Notes: generated from the sequence alone by a model not told the origin. A DNA stretch of 64,000 bases from a virus (IMGVR_UViG_3300037493_006316:22224-86223), one strand, 5' to 3'; counted from the first letter of the stretch, positions 1 to 7,854 are shown. Numbers and translations are program-made.

Positions 1-9
1 GGGCGCGCC

Positions 10-753
10 GTGAACCTGCCCTGGCCGACGCTCGCTGAGGAGTCGCGGACCGCCCTGCGCCTGATCTCCACGCAGCTCAGTGGGCGCGAGGTGGCCGCCC
101 TCGACTGGCTCCTGGCCGAGACGGTCGGCAAGGGCGTGTGGTGGGTGAGCTTCCGGCCGCGCGACCTCGCCGAGGTCGTCGGCATGTCCGAGCGGCGCGC
201 GTCGGACATGCTGCAGCGCTTCATCGGCGAACGCTACCTCGAGCTGCCGTCCATCGAGCGCACCACGCAGGACCCGTGGACGGTGCGCCCGGCGCTCTAC
301 GAGGACTGGCCCTGGCCAGCCGAGCTCAAGGCCAAGCTGCCGATCCGCATCCATGCCGTGCTGTGCGGCCCTTGGTGCAGCGGCGCGGTCATCGCGGCCG
401 CGAACGACCTGTGGGACCTGGCCCGGGACACCGGCGCCGAGCGTGACCAGCCCAGCACGGACCTGCCCGAGCGCACGCCCTACGACGAGACCTGGCGGCG
501 GTGGTGCGCCACGCTGTGCGACCTCATCGACCGCCCGCCGAAAATGGGCGGCACGCTGCCGACCTTCCGGCGCGTGTTGGCCTTCCTGCGCACCGACCCG
601 CGTGAGCGCCAGCGCGTGCACGGGCCCTACGCTGACCGTCTGCTCGCCGTCCGCTACGAGCAGCTCTACCGCACGACGCGCATGCAGCACGTCGTCGCCA
701 CCACCCGCTACCGGGACCATGAGCGTGGCCGGTACTCCAAGGAGCCCACGTGA
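10..753 (+). CDS. Winged-helix-like DNA-binding protein, possibly replication or regulation
   Basis: A 247-residue protein starting at GTG. That GTG overlaps a TGA, so an earlier gene probably ends at this point, outside the window. Residues about 35-85 read like a winged helix-turn-helix: a strand-rich stretch, then RDLAEVVGMSERRASDMLQR, as in replication initiator or MarR-like DNA-binding domains. The rest has no family I recognise. Its stop overlaps the GTG of the RdgC-like gene (GTGA), so the two are co-translated and may act together in DNA metabolism. The function is inferred only from this fold-like pattern and its neighbour. Confidence 0.6.
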   Translation: MNLPWPTLAEESRTALRLISTQLSGREVAALDWLLAETVGKGVWWVSFRPRDLAEVVGMSERRASDMLQRFIGERYLELPSIERTTQDPWTVRPALYEDWPWPAELKAKLPIRIHAVLCGPWCSGAVIAAANDLWDLARDTGAERDQPSTDLPERTPYDETWRRWCATLCDLIDRPPKMGGTLPTFRRVLAFLRTDPRERQRVHGPYADRLLAVRYEQLYRTTRMQHVVATTRYRDHERGRYSKEPT

Positions 754-2198
754 GCACGATCCCCATGGTCGCCGTCATTCTTCGCACCGTCGACGGCAAA
801 CCCCAACGCGAGCGGATGCCGAGCAAGCGGCGGATCGCCCAGGCGATGGCCACGATGAGCGGCCATCCGGTGTTTCCGGCGCACTACCCGTTGCGCGACG
901 CCACCGAAGATGACGGCCCCTTCGCCATCCTCGGCAAGGTCTACGACCTGCACATTCCCGTGCGCAAGGTCGGAGACAAGGAGGTGCGCGCCATCGCAGG
1001 CTGGCACATGCCGGGCCTCGACGGCCCCGGACACCCGCTGGGCCCGCCGGCCGAATGGCCGCTCGACGCGCAGTTCTTGGAGCCCCTGGAGCACGCGATC
1101 AGCTTCGACCGCGTCGTCTTCACCGCGAGCGCGCCCACCGTCGCAGTTCAGGCGTGGCAGTGGTTGGGCCGGCGCACCGTCGAAGCCCAGCGCGAGGCTG
1201 GCGTGCACGCCGACGTTGCGGTCGCAGCTGTGGATGAGGCCGTCGCGGCCATCGTCGCAGCCATGAACCGCTACAACCCCTCGATCAAGCGCATCGCCCA
1301 GCCGGTCTACATGGACCTGAAGCGCGGCCTGATCACCGTCGACACCAGCGGCGCCGCGCGCGACGCAGCCCTGTCGGCCATGCGCTCGCTGTTGAGCACG
1401 GCATCCCTGCCCGAGGACTGCACCGAAGACGTGGCCACCAAGCTCAGCCCCGACGTGCTCCTGCGACCACTCGACATCGTGACGTGGGTCATCGCCACGC
1501 ACCCCGATGACCGGACGCTGACGGCGTCCGAGTGGCGCGACCGCTTCGGCCGGTGGCTGCTCGACACCATGCGCGGCGGGCCGCTGTACGTGTCCCTGCG
1601 CGACCCGGACTGCGTGTACCGCGTGAGCTTCGGCAACCGCATGAAGCTCACCGCCGGCGAGGGTGCGTTCAAGCAGAAGGTCCAGGCCGAGCTGTCCGAC
1701 TCGCGGCGCGAGCGGCTCGCCGAAGTGGTCGACCTGGCCCGCGAGGTGGGGATGCAGGAGGCCACCATCGGCGCGACCTTCGACCTCGAGATCGCCACGC
1801 CTGACGACACCGAGCCCGTCTACCTGACCCTGTCCGGCGGCGCCGTGATCGACGTGGACGTGCGCATCAAGCCGCTCGACATGAAGTACGACGCGCCCGA
1901 GCCGGGCACGATGGAGGCGAGCACGCAGGCCCCCGAGCGCCTGTCGGTCGCCGCCGACCGTGGCCTGCGCTTCGGCGCGGTCTTCGACGCGTTCTGCGTC
2001 ATGGAGGCGCTGTGGACCGCGTGCTTCGGCGCGCTGCGAGACACGCGGCAGGCCACGATTCCGGCGGTGCCTGACCCCACCTACACCTGGCCGTTGCCCG
2101 CGCGCGGGGCGATCCTCTACACCGAGGCGGACCTCGACGCCTCGCAGTCCAGCGACAAGCGCGCCGCGGAGGTGCGCCGGGCCTGGGGCGTCTTGTAG
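750..2198 (+). CDS. rdgC: RdgC-like recombination-associated DNA-binding protein
   Basis: A 482-residue protein starting at the GTG that overlaps the upstream stop. Its middle (about residues 185-225) resembles the RdgC core, with an aromatic-rich strand, the GLITVDTSG turn, and a helix ending in a LP-rich segment before a WV motif. The C-terminal part has the paired strands and final acidic-aromatic helix of that family. RdgC forms a ring around duplex DNA and modulates RecA-dependent recombination. Phage versions are thought to assist recombination or protect ends. The protein is longer than the usual 300 or so residues, with an extra N-terminal section. The assignment is by remembered family pattern only. 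It could be another DNA-binding protein. Confidence 0.5.
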   Translation: MSTIPMVAVILRTVDGKPQRERMPSKRRIAQAMATMSGHPVFPAHYPLRDATEDDGPFAILGKVYDLHIPVRKVGDKEVRAIAGWHMPGLDGPGHPLGPPAEWPLDAQFLEPLEHAISFDRVVFTASAPTVAVQAWQWLGRRTVEAQREAGVHADVAVAAVDEAVAAIVAAMNRYNPSIKRIAQPVYMDLKRGLITVDTSGAARDAALSAMRSLLSTASLPEDCTEDVATKLSPDVLLRPLDIVTWVIATHPDDRTLTASEWRDRFGRWLLDTMRGGPLYVSLRDPDCVYRVSFGNRMKLTAGEGAFKQKVQAELSDSRRERLAEVVDLAREVGMQEATIGATFDLEIATPDDTEPVYLTLSGGAVIDVDVRIKPLDMKYDAPEPGTMEASTQAPERLSVAADRGLRFGAVFDAFCVMEALWTACFGALRDTRQATIPAVPDPTYTWPLPARGAILYTEADLDASQSSDKRAAEVRRAWGVL

Positions 2199-2209
2199 CG
2201 GTTTCGCGC

Positions 2210-2238
2210 TTGCATCCCCGCCGGCCCCGTGGTAGCCT
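2210..2238 (+). promoter_or_regulatory. Sigma70-like promoter
   Basis: TTGCAT (2210-2215) and TAGCCT (2233-2238) are separated by exactly 17 bases, in the gap between the RdgC-like gene and the next small gene. The same TTGC-N17-TAG(N)CT arrangement recurs at 8997 and on the minus strand at 60885, which supports it as a real phage promoter type. The -10 box lies in the loop of the hairpin at 2224-2255. Confidence 0.6.
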
Positions 2239-2258
2239 CTGCAGGCGCACGGGGCTTT
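2224..2258 (+). terminator. Hairpin, likely intrinsic terminator of the rdgC-like operon
   Basis: GCCCCGTG (2224-2231) pairs perfectly with CACGGGGC (2248-2255), followed by TTTCG. It follows the RdgC-like stop by 25 bases. The U-tract is short, so termination may be partial. The loop contains the -10 element of the promoter for the next gene. Confidence 0.55.
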
Positions 2259-2291
2259 CGCCTTGAGCGCCACCACCCTGAACGGAGGCGC

Positions 2292-2513
2292 ATGGTCCAA
2301 GAGCAGCTCTTCGCTGACGTCGAGGTTGACGTGCGGGTGGTGTGGGTGTCGCTCATCGACCGCATGGCGCGGTTGGCGGTGGGCGGCGCCTACTACGAGG
2401 TGCACGAGGGGCAGGCGGCTCCGGCGCGTGGGCGGTTGGGCCGCGCGTTGGAGGCGGCGCTGCGGCGTGCCTTGCGTGAGGCTGCGGCCTCGGGGGTGTG
2501 TTTTGGGCAATGA
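2292..2513 (+). CDS. Small hypothetical protein
   Basis: A 73-residue protein whose ATG is preceded by GGAGG at a good distance (2284-2288). It is therefore chosen over the longer in-frame reading from 2229. The N-terminal half is mixed strand-like with alternating valines; the C-terminal half is an Arg/Ala-rich helix. No family is recognised. It is the first gene after the promoter at 2210-2238 and overlaps the next gene slightly, so it probably heads the operon that leads to thyX. Confidence 0.6.
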   Translation: MVQEQLFADVEVDVRVVWVSLIDRMARLAVGGAYYEVHEGQAAPARGRLGRALEAALRRALREAAASGVCFGQ

Positions 2514-3213
2514 ACGGACGACTGGCGCTAGCCTGAGCCCCGAAGACCTCGCCGCGATCAGCGCGGCCTTAAGGATGGACGTGGTTCCGGTGAGGAGGGC
2601 GCCCGACCCCAGCGACCGGACCACCACAATGGGGTTTGACCCCGTGTCGGGGTCGGCGGAGCAGTTGCCGCCCGTTTTGGACGAGGGCCTCGCCGAGCTT
2701 ATGGAAGAGCCTGACGCGGACGAAACCAAGCCGCTCCCGAGCGAGGGGGCCGACGATTGGGTCGCCGTCCTGACGGAGCGCCTCCGCGACTGTCCAGGGG
2801 TCTTTCTCGTTGCTCCCGACACCACGCGGCAACAGGTTGAGTCTAAATGGACCGATGCCGTGTTTTTGGTGGAGCGCGCTGAGGGCGGGTTTCGCTGGTT
2901 TCAACGGGGCGCCAGCGGTCTTGGCTGGGTTGCTGCCGGCAGGGTGGTTGCGACCTATAACGAGCTGCTCTCGAAACTGCGGTTTGCCAACGATCTGGCG
3001 GCCGAGGTGGCGAAATCGACGCCACCAGCCAAGAAGGCCGTTTCCTTCTGGCAGCATCGCGCTGAGCGACTCAACGACCACCTGGTCCTGCTTATGCAGC
3101 GCTCGACCCAGCGGCTTCATGATGACCTCTGCGCCGAAGAGTTTGACCTTGATGGGGTCGCAGTCCGAGCCGCCGACATCGCCGAGACCCTCCGCGTCCT
3201 GGCGGAGGCCTGA
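2503..3213 (+). CDS. Hypothetical protein of unusual composition
   Basis: About 236 residues from a TTG at 2503 behind a GGGGGTG stretch. An ATG at 2575 is the alternative start, but the preceding LSPEDLAAISAAL segment looks coding. The early part is acidic and Pro-rich (to about residue 85). The middle has a FxW-rich segment near GFRWFQRG. The C-terminal half is helical and charged. Codons ending in A or T are clearly more frequent than in neighbouring genes, which suggests recent acquisition. Its TGA overlaps the ATG of thyX. No family is recognised. Confidence 0.6.
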   Translation: MGNERTTGASLSPEDLAAISAALRMDVVPVRRAPDPSDRTTTMGFDPVSGSAEQLPPVLDEGLAELMEEPDADETKPLPSEGADDWVAVLTERLRDCPGVFLVAPDTTRQQVESKWTDAVFLVERAEGGFRWFQRGASGLGWVAAGRVVATYNELLSKLRFANDLAAEVAKSTPPAKKAVSFWQHRAERLNDHLVLLMQRSTQRLHDDLCAEEFDLDGVAVRAADIAETLRVLAEA

Positions 3214-4064
3214 TGCGCCCGCACTCTCCCGCCCTTGACGCGATCCTGGGCCAGCGCTTCGACGTCCTCGATCACGGCTTCGTCCGCGTGATCGACTACA
3301 TGGGGGACGACGCTGCGGTGGTCCAAGCCGCGCGGGTGTCCTACGGCGAGGGCACTCGGGCCGTGCGCGAAGACCGCGGGCTCATCCGCTACTTGATGCG
3401 GCACCGCCACACGACGCCCTTCGAGATGTGCGAGCTGAAGCTCCACGTCAAGCTGCCGGTCTTCGTGGCCCGCCAGTGGATCCGCCACCGGATGGCGAAC
3501 GTCAACGAGGCCAGCGCCCGCTACAGCGTGATGGATCGGGAGTTCTACCTCCCGGCGCCCGAGGCTGTGGCGCTCCAGTCCGCCGACAACAAGCAGGGCC
3601 GGGGGGAGGCGGTCGACCCGCACACCGCGGCGTCGTTCATTGAGGTCCTGACCAAGGTCTCGGCCCAGGCCCGCGAGGACTATGACGGCGCGCTCGAAGC
3701 CGGCATCGCCCGGGAGCTGGCCCGGATCGGCTTGACCTTGAACACCTACACCGAGTGGTACTGGAAGATCGACCTGCACAACCTGCTGCACTTCCTCGCG
3801 CTGCGCATGGACGCGCACGCGCAGATGGAGATCCGCGTCTACGCCGACATCATCGCCGGCATCGTGGCGCAGTGGGTGCCGCTGAGCTGGGAGGCCTTCG
3901 AGGACTACCGGCTGCACGCGGTGACCTTCAGCCGGGGGCAGCTCTCCGCCCTGCGGGTCGCCCTCAAGGGCCAGCCGGTGTCGCTCGCCGAGCACGGCAT
4001 CACCGCCCGCGAGCTGCGGGACCTTGTCGAGGCCACGGGCCTCGAAGACGTGGAGGTCCGATGA
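3213..4064 (+). CDS. thyX: Flavin-dependent thymidylate synthase ThyX
   Basis: Makes dTMP from dUMP using methylene-tetrahydrofolate and reduced FAD, independently of ThyA. The 283-residue protein carries the signature RHRX7S as RHRMANVNEAS, preceded by RQWI. The FAD/dUMP-binding HTTPFEM segment lies upstream and the C-terminal LLHFLALRMDAHAQMEIR helix downstream. Length is slightly above the typical 220-260. The ATG overlaps the upstream TGA by one base. With the NrdB at 60922 and the MazG-like protein at 55959 it belongs to the phage's nucleotide-supply set. Confidence 0.97.
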   Translation: MRPHSPALDAILGQRFDVLDHGFVRVIDYMGDDAAVVQAARVSYGEGTRAVREDRGLIRYLMRHRHTTPFEMCELKLHVKLPVFVARQWIRHRMANVNEASARYSVMDREFYLPAPEAVALQSADNKQGRGEAVDPHTAASFIEVLTKVSAQAREDYDGALEAGIARELARIGLTLNTYTEWYWKIDLHNLLHFLALRMDAHAQMEIRVYADIIAGIVAQWVPLSWEAFEDYRLHAVTFSRGQLSALRVALKGQPVSLAEHGITARELRDLVEATGLEDVEVR

Positions 4065-4660
4065 GCCTGATCATCAGCAACCGCGACGCCCTCGTTGCGC
4101 ACGCCGCGGGCTGTTTGGCCGCCCGCCAGGCACAAGCCCCGGCGCCGCGCCTGCGCCTGGGCAACATCAGCGGCCTCGACTTCTCGGGGCTCAACCTCGA
4201 AGGGTTGACGCTGTTGGCGCCCTTTCTCGCCGGCGGGTACAACATCTCTCGCTGCAAGTTCCGCGGCAGCAACCTGCGGGGCGCGCGGCTGACGTTCCAC
4301 GACCTGACGGGCGTGGACTTCACCGAGGCGGACCTGACCGGCGCGACGCTCTTCGGCGCCGACCTGCGCCGCGCGACGATGGCGGGCGCCAAGGTCGCCG
4401 AGGGCGTGGTGCACGCGACCGCGCCGCTTCTCGCCAGTTTTGAGACCCGCGAGAACGACGAGATGTGGCACGCCTACGCGCTCACCGACGGGCGCGTCAT
4501 CCTGACCCTCGGCAACGAGCGCCAGCCGCTGGAATGGTGGCTGGCGAACGTCAAGGCTTGGGCCAAGGCCCGCGCCTATGCGGACTGGCAGTTCCGGCAG
4601 AAGGTGGAGCCTGCCATCCGCAAGGCCCAGGAGCTGGCGGCAGAGGTGGCTCGTGGGTGA
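4061..4660 (+). CDS. Pentapeptide-repeat protein
   Basis: A 199-residue protein with an ATGA overlap to thyX and a GGAGG site eight bases upstream. Residues about 35-110 are a run of A(D/N)LxG-type pentapeptides (such as LDFSGLNLEG and ADLTGATLFGADL), expected to fold as a right-handed quadrilateral beta-helix. The C-terminal third (NDEMWHAYAL onwards) is a separate charged helical part seen in phage relatives. Some pentapeptide proteins mimic DNA and inhibit gyrase, but nothing here identifies the partner. Confidence 0.85.
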   Translation: MSLIISNRDALVAHAAGCLAARQAQAPAPRLRLGNISGLDFSGLNLEGLTLLAPFLAGGYNISRCKFRGSNLRGARLTFHDLTGVDFTEADLTGATLFGADLRRATMAGAKVAEGVVHATAPLLASFETRENDEMWHAYALTDGRVILTLGNERQPLEWWLANVKAWAKARAYADWQFRQKVEPAIRKAQELAAEVARG

Positions 4661-4811
4661 GCTCGCGGATGACGAGCGGGGCCTGTTGTGGGCCCTGCGG
4701 TGGACGCTGTTGGCCCTGGTGGTTGTGTGGGTGACTGCCGGGGGTCTGTTTGCGGTGAATCAGGAGAGCCGCGCGGTGGCGCGGTGGGAGGTGAGCGATG
4801 GGAGCCAATGA
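4653..4811 (+). CDS. Small single-pass membrane protein
   Basis: A 52-residue protein from a GTG that overlaps the end of the pentapeptide gene. A hydrophobic segment (about residues 10-34, LLWALRWTLLALVVVW core) is followed by a short charged tail. It is translated between two overlapping genes. Unknown membrane function; a holin-like or superinfection-related role is possible but not shown. Confidence 0.5.
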   Translation: MGELADDERGLLWALRWTLLALVVVWVTAGGLFAVNQESRAVARWEVSDGSQ

Positions 4812-5316
4812 CACGATCGTGAGGCCCGCGTACGAGATGAATCTGTGCTCCGGGCTGGTTGAGGCAGCGAACATGCTGGCCGCCGAGGCTGCAGCAGAAA
4901 GGCGGGTCATCGAGCGCCCATTCAACGGGCTGGCCATGAAGGCGTGGCCCGGCATCACTGGCGCGCAGGTCGTGGTCGACTGGCAGTACGGCCTTGGCTG
5001 CCGTCGTGAGACGAAGCAGCGCGCCGAGCGCGACGCCCTCCGCACCCGCGCCGAGGCCGCCGAGCAGCGCGCCGAGGCCGCCGAGGCCGCGCTGGCACAG
5101 GCCCGCGCCGACCGCGCGCTCATGACCGGCCTGTGGCTCGCCACGGTGCCGCCGGACGTGCTGCCTACGCTGCTCCCGGCAGACCCGGGCGACCGAGACC
5201 GGCTGGTCGCCGCGCTCGACGCGGTGGACCTGCAGTCGGGCACCGCGTCGCACACGGCGGCGGCGCGCGCGGTCATCGCGCGCATCGTGGCGGAGACGGC
5301 TGGGGGTGCGCGGTGA
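4798..5316 (+). CDS. Coiled-coil hypothetical protein
   Basis: A 172-residue protein starting within the end of the preceding gene behind GGAGGTGAGC. Residues about 80-108 are an Arg/Glu/Ala heptad-like coiled coil (RAEAAEQRAEAAEAAL), followed by a short globular helical C-terminus. The same coiled-coil style appears in the protein at 6711-7259. No enzyme motif is visible. Confidence 0.65.
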   Translation: MGANDTIVRPAYEMNLCSGLVEAANMLAAEAAAERRVIERPFNGLAMKAWPGITGAQVVVDWQYGLGCRRETKQRAERDALRTRAEAAEQRAEAAEAALAQARADRALMTGLWLATVPPDVLPTLLPADPGDRDRLVAALDAVDLQSGTASHTAAARAVIARIVAETAGGAR

Positions 5317-5531
5317 CCCTCCGCCACCTCCTCCGCCGACCCCGCACCACCGCCGAGCGCCGCGCTGCCTGCGCTGCCGCGGCCGACGTGCGGAGCGGCG
5401 AGGACGTGGTGCCGGTGCGGGCCTGGTGGCGGCCGACGGCGTGGGATGACCGCCCGGTCAGCGCGCGCGGCGACAGGTCGCGGCGGTGGCCGGGGTGGTG
5501 GCCCTGTCCGCGTGGTGCGGGTGGGGCGTGA
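5313..5531 (+). CDS. Small basic hypothetical protein
   Basis: A 72-residue Arg-rich reading frame beginning at a GTG that overlaps the previous stop (GTGA), the arrangement used by many genuine gene pairs here. Its tail is Trp/Arg-rich and of low complexity, so it could be a chance open frame. No family recognised. Confidence 0.35.
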   Translation: MTLRHLLRRPRTTAERRAACAAAADVRSGEDVVPVRAWWRPTAWDDRPVSARGDRSRRWPGWWPCPRGAGGA

Positions 5532-5567
5532 GGGTAGAGGCGCCGATGGGGCGCGATGGAGGTGAGC

Positions 5568-5912
5568 ATGGGCGATATCAGCATCAGCGACCTGCTGCGG
5601 TGCATTCCGAGCACGCGCGCGCAGATCGCCTACACCGGCGACCCGCTGGTGTACCTGCAGGCCGCGTTCGAGGCGGTGGCGCGGGAGGCTGCCGAGGACG
5701 CGCTGAAGGTCCCGCCGGGGGCGAGACGGCAATTGTTCATCCAGCCGCAGGCCGGCGGCGGGTGGTTCCACCTCGGGCCCGCCGACCGGGTGCGGACTGG
5801 CGATCTGCGGGACTCGTTGGTTGATTTCGAGGCTGAGGAGGGCGTTGAGTTCGACGTGCGCCCGATGACCCAAGCAGCCGTTGACGCTCTGCCCGAGTTT
5901 GACGGCTGGTAG
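5568..5912 (+). CDS. Hypothetical protein
   Basis: A 114-residue protein starting at the second of two in-frame ATGs, because GGAGGTGAGC lies immediately before it. It is mixed alpha/beta with a short LFIQPQAGGGWFHLGP segment and an acidic middle. No family is recognised. It is followed by about 100 bases with no strong gene before the next GTG. Confidence 0.6.
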   Translation: MGDISISDLLRCIPSTRAQIAYTGDPLVYLQAAFEAVAREAAEDALKVPPGARRQLFIQPQAGGGWFHLGPADRVRTGDLRDSLVDFEAEEGVEFDVRPMTQAAVDALPEFDGW

Positions 5913-6009
5913 TTGTCACCCGCTGAAATCCGCCGGCGCCCTCCGGGTGCTACGCTCCGCCCAGGCCCGAGCCCCCACCACACCCGGGGGACGTGCGCCC
6001 GGGGGGAGC

Positions 6010-6258
6010 GTGGCACCGCACCGCACACGGCAGGCCCTGCTCCTCACCCTCCGCGACGCCGCGCGCCTGCTCCGGGCGCCGGTCGCGGGGCCGGACGGGC
6101 CGCTGGCCGACCGGGCGGCGGTGGCGCAGCATGAGGCCGTGGGCCTGCTGCTGACGGTGGGTGGGCTGCGGGGTGGCTGGACATGGTGGGCCGCGGTCCG
6201 GGTGGTCTGGGCCGCGGGGAGACTGTACGAGAGGGCGCGAGGGGCGCCGAAGGGGTGA
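6010..6258 (+). CDS. Small protein, paralogue of 9234-9494
   Basis: An 82-residue protein from a GTG preceded by GGGGGGAGC. The longer upstream reading (from 5881) overlaps the previous gene and is not used. The C-terminal region has a hydrophobic stretch followed by (W/F)AAGRLY and a basic tail. The same layout occurs in the protein at 9234-9494, so the two appear to be diverged copies. A weak transmembrane segment is possible (residues about 40-65). Confidence 0.5.
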   Translation: MAPHRTRQALLLTLRDAARLLRAPVAGPDGPLADRAAVAQHEAVGLLLTVGGLRGGWTWWAAVRVVWAAGRLYERARGAPKG

Positions 6259-6261
6259 GGG
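6233..6261 (+). repeat. Left boundary repeat, copy 1 (RBS region)
   Basis: A 29-base sequence directly before the GTG of the gene at 6263. It is repeated with one mismatch at 6682-6710 before the ATG of the gene at 6711. It carries the GGGGTGAGGG ribosome-binding region, so both unrelated genes share a start context. Confidence 0.8.
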
Positions 6262-6262
6262 C

Positions 6263-6637
6263 GTGTCTGAACTTGAACAAGCTATCGCGAACATCAAGGC
6301 GCACGTTGATGTCGACGACTACGAGGGTCGCTGCGGTCTTGCGCTAGCTCTGTCACTTCTGGAGGCCATGCAGGCTGCGGACCATGCATCTATGGTCGGG
6401 CAGATGCTGGGCTACCGATGGGCGGTCAGCCCTGCCGTCGGGCACCCAGCCGGGTGCGGGCTGTTCCTGAGCTACCAGCGCGGAGCGTTCGACATGCTCG
6501 CCGCTCGGGACACCGACACCGACCCGTGGGACCTGCTGACGAGCGACAGCACGCGGGCCGGTCTGACGACTGCGCAGATGGTCGCCGAGGCGCGCGCAGC
6601 CGCCGCCCGGTTCGAGCGGGAGTCCACTGAGGACTGA
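6263..6637 (+). CDS. Hypothetical protein in repeat-bounded cassette
   Basis: A 124-residue protein from a GTG just after the left boundary repeat. It is helical and acidic at the N-terminus (SELEQAIANIKAHV). Its Gly/Tyr-rich middle and Ala/Arg-rich C-terminal helix match no family I know. Its stop codon lies inside the first copy of the right boundary repeat (6634-6658). Confidence 0.65.
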   Translation: MSELEQAIANIKAHVDVDDYEGRCGLALALSLLEAMQAADHASMVGQMLGYRWAVSPAVGHPAGCGLFLSYQRGAFDMLAARDTDTDPWDLLTSDSTRAGLTTAQMVAEARAAAARFERESTED

Positions 6638-6658
6638 CAGCACCAAGCCCCGGCCTGC
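6634..6658 (+). repeat. Right boundary repeat, copy 1 (stop and hairpin arm)
   Basis: A 25-base sequence starting CTGACAGCAC and containing the TGA of the upstream gene. It is repeated with one mismatch at 7256-7280. CCCGGCC in its 3' part pairs with GGCCGGG downstream (to about 6674), giving a GC-rich hairpin with no U-run. Confidence 0.8.
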
Positions 6659-6681
6659 CGATGCGGGCCGGGCAACACGAC

Positions 6682-6710
6682 GGGCGCGAGGGGCGCCGAG
6701 GGGGTGAGGG
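6682..6710 (+). repeat. Left boundary repeat, copy 2 (RBS region)
   Basis: The second copy of the 29-base sequence at 6233-6261, differing at one base and ending immediately before the ATG at 6711. Confidence 0.8.
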
Positions 6711-7259
6711 ATGGGCGACATAGAGAAGCTTGAGGCGAGGCTTGATGCGGCCCTGGTGAGAGTCAAGGCGGCGCGAGCCGATGGTCAGCGCGCCGAGAAT
6801 GAGGCGCTTGACCTGATGATTCAGATCGGCACCCATTCGGCGCGCAAAGCCGAGGTCGAGCGAGACGCCGCCGTGGCCCGCGCCGAGGCTGCAGAGGCCC
6901 GCGCGACGCTCGCCGAGGCGGACCTCGACGCGCTCGCCCGCACCGTCGGAGCCGCCATCGTGGCGGGCTCGCTCGCCTCGGGCGAGTCGCTGACCAGCCC
7001 ACCACAGCACGCCATCGTCTCAACGGTGAACCGGCTGCGCGCCCGCGCTGAGGCTGCGGAGGCAGCGCTGGCCGCCGCCAATGCGCGCGCCGACCATGCC
7101 GTACACCGCGCGGCCAAGGCTGAGGTCGACGTGGATGAGGCTGACGTGCGCTGCGACGGTTTCGAACGCCTGCTTAGCGAGGGGCTGGAGATCGTCGAGA
7201 GCCTGAGCGCCGGGCATGACGTGTGGGCGGCGCAGGTGCGCCGCGCTCTGGGTGTCTGA
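6711..7259 (+). CDS. Coiled-coil hypothetical protein in repeat-bounded cassette
   Basis: A 182-residue protein, almost entirely predicted helical. Two Ala/Glu/Arg coiled-coil stretches (about residues 45-80 and 105-145) flank a Gly/Ser-rich hinge. It is unrelated to the gene at 6263 but bounded by the same 29-base start repeat and 25-base stop repeat. Function unknown. Confidence 0.7.
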   Translation: MGDIEKLEARLDAALVRVKAARADGQRAENEALDLMIQIGTHSARKAEVERDAAVARAEAAEARATLAEADLDALARTVGAAIVAGSLASGESLTSPPQHAIVSTVNRLRARAEAAEAALAAANARADHAVHRAAKAEVDVDEADVRCDGFERLLSEGLEIVESLSAGHDVWAAQVRRALGV

Positions 7260-7280
7260 CAGCACAAAGCCCCGGCCTGC
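7256..7280 (+). repeat. Right boundary repeat, copy 2 (stop and hairpin)
   Basis: The second copy of the 25-base repeat, containing the TGA of the gene at 6711. Here the hairpin is CCCCGG...CCGGGG with an extra CTGCT/AGCAG stem inside. It has no U-tract and may act as a 3' end or weak terminator. Confidence 0.8.
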
Positions 7281-7368
7281 TGGTAGCAGACCGGGGCCAG
7301 AACGCCCGTGCGCCGGGATGCCGCAGCCCATCACACCGTCACCCACAACCAACCCAAACGGAGCCTCA

Positions 7369-7854
7369 ATGCTAACCACGGCTTTCGCCCTGGCCTCCTA
7401 CATACACGCGGGCCAACGCTACGGCAACCGTCCGTTCATCAGCCACGTCATCGACGTGCACGAAGTCATCGCCGCGCTCTACCCCGACGACGTCGAGCTT
7501 CAGGCCGCCGCCTACCTCCACGACGCCATCGAAGACGCCCCTGAAGGCATGGACGCGCGGCAGATGATCGCCGTGCGCTGCGGCGCCGGTGTGCTCGCCT
7601 TGGTCGAGGCCGTCACCGACGAGCCCGGCGAGACCCGCGCCGAGCGCAAGGTCAAGACCCTGCCGAAGACCGCCGCGGCCGGCTGGCGCGCGGTGGCCCT
7701 GAAGCTGGCTGACCGCAGCTGCAACATGCGCGGCCAGGCCCACGCCGCCATGTACCGGGCCGAGCTGCCCGCCTTCCGCGCCGCGCTCTTTCCGGTCACC
7801 GCTGAGCGCCCCGAGTTGGCGCCGCTGTGGGCCGGGCTGGGGGTGGTGTCGTGA
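7369..7854 (+). CDS. Small alarmone hydrolase-like HD protein (Mesh1/SpoT type)
   Basis: A 161-residue single-domain HD hydrolase like Mesh1/SAH, which removes pyrophosphate from the 3' position of (p)ppGpp. Motifs in order: HAGQRYG (His13), PFISHV (His26), YLHDAIED (His51-Asp52, Glu55-Asp56) and LKLADRSCN (Asp115). These are the metal and substrate residues of the family, and the short length means there is no synthetase or TGS domain. The start is an ATG with GGAG upstream. Its stop overlaps the GTG of the ATP-grasp gene. In a phage it could counter host stringent response. Other HD substrates, such as dNTPs or nucleotide signals, cannot be excluded. Confidence 0.85.
   Translation: MLTTAFALASYIHAGQRYGNRPFISHVIDVHEVIAALYPDDVELQAAAYLHDAIEDAPEGMDARQMIAVRCGAGVLALVEAVTDEPGETRAERKVKTLPKTAAAGWRAVALKLADRSCNMRGQAHAAMYRAELPAFRAALFPVTAERPELAPLWAGLGVVS

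Noticed and set aside
708-2825. Long minus-strand reading frame of 705 codons opposite the rdgC-like gene
   Set aside because: It is an antisense open frame caused by GC-rich codons. It has Arg/His/Pro-rich low-complexity sequence, no RBS, and lies over well-formed plus-strand genes with proper overlaps.
5951-5956. TACGCT as a further promoter -10
   Set aside because: No TTG-like -35 lies 16-18 bases upstream.
7155-7175. GGTTTCGAACGCC as a tRNA T-arm
   Set aside because: It lies inside the coiled-coil gene in frame and no acceptor or anticodon arm can be folded around it.
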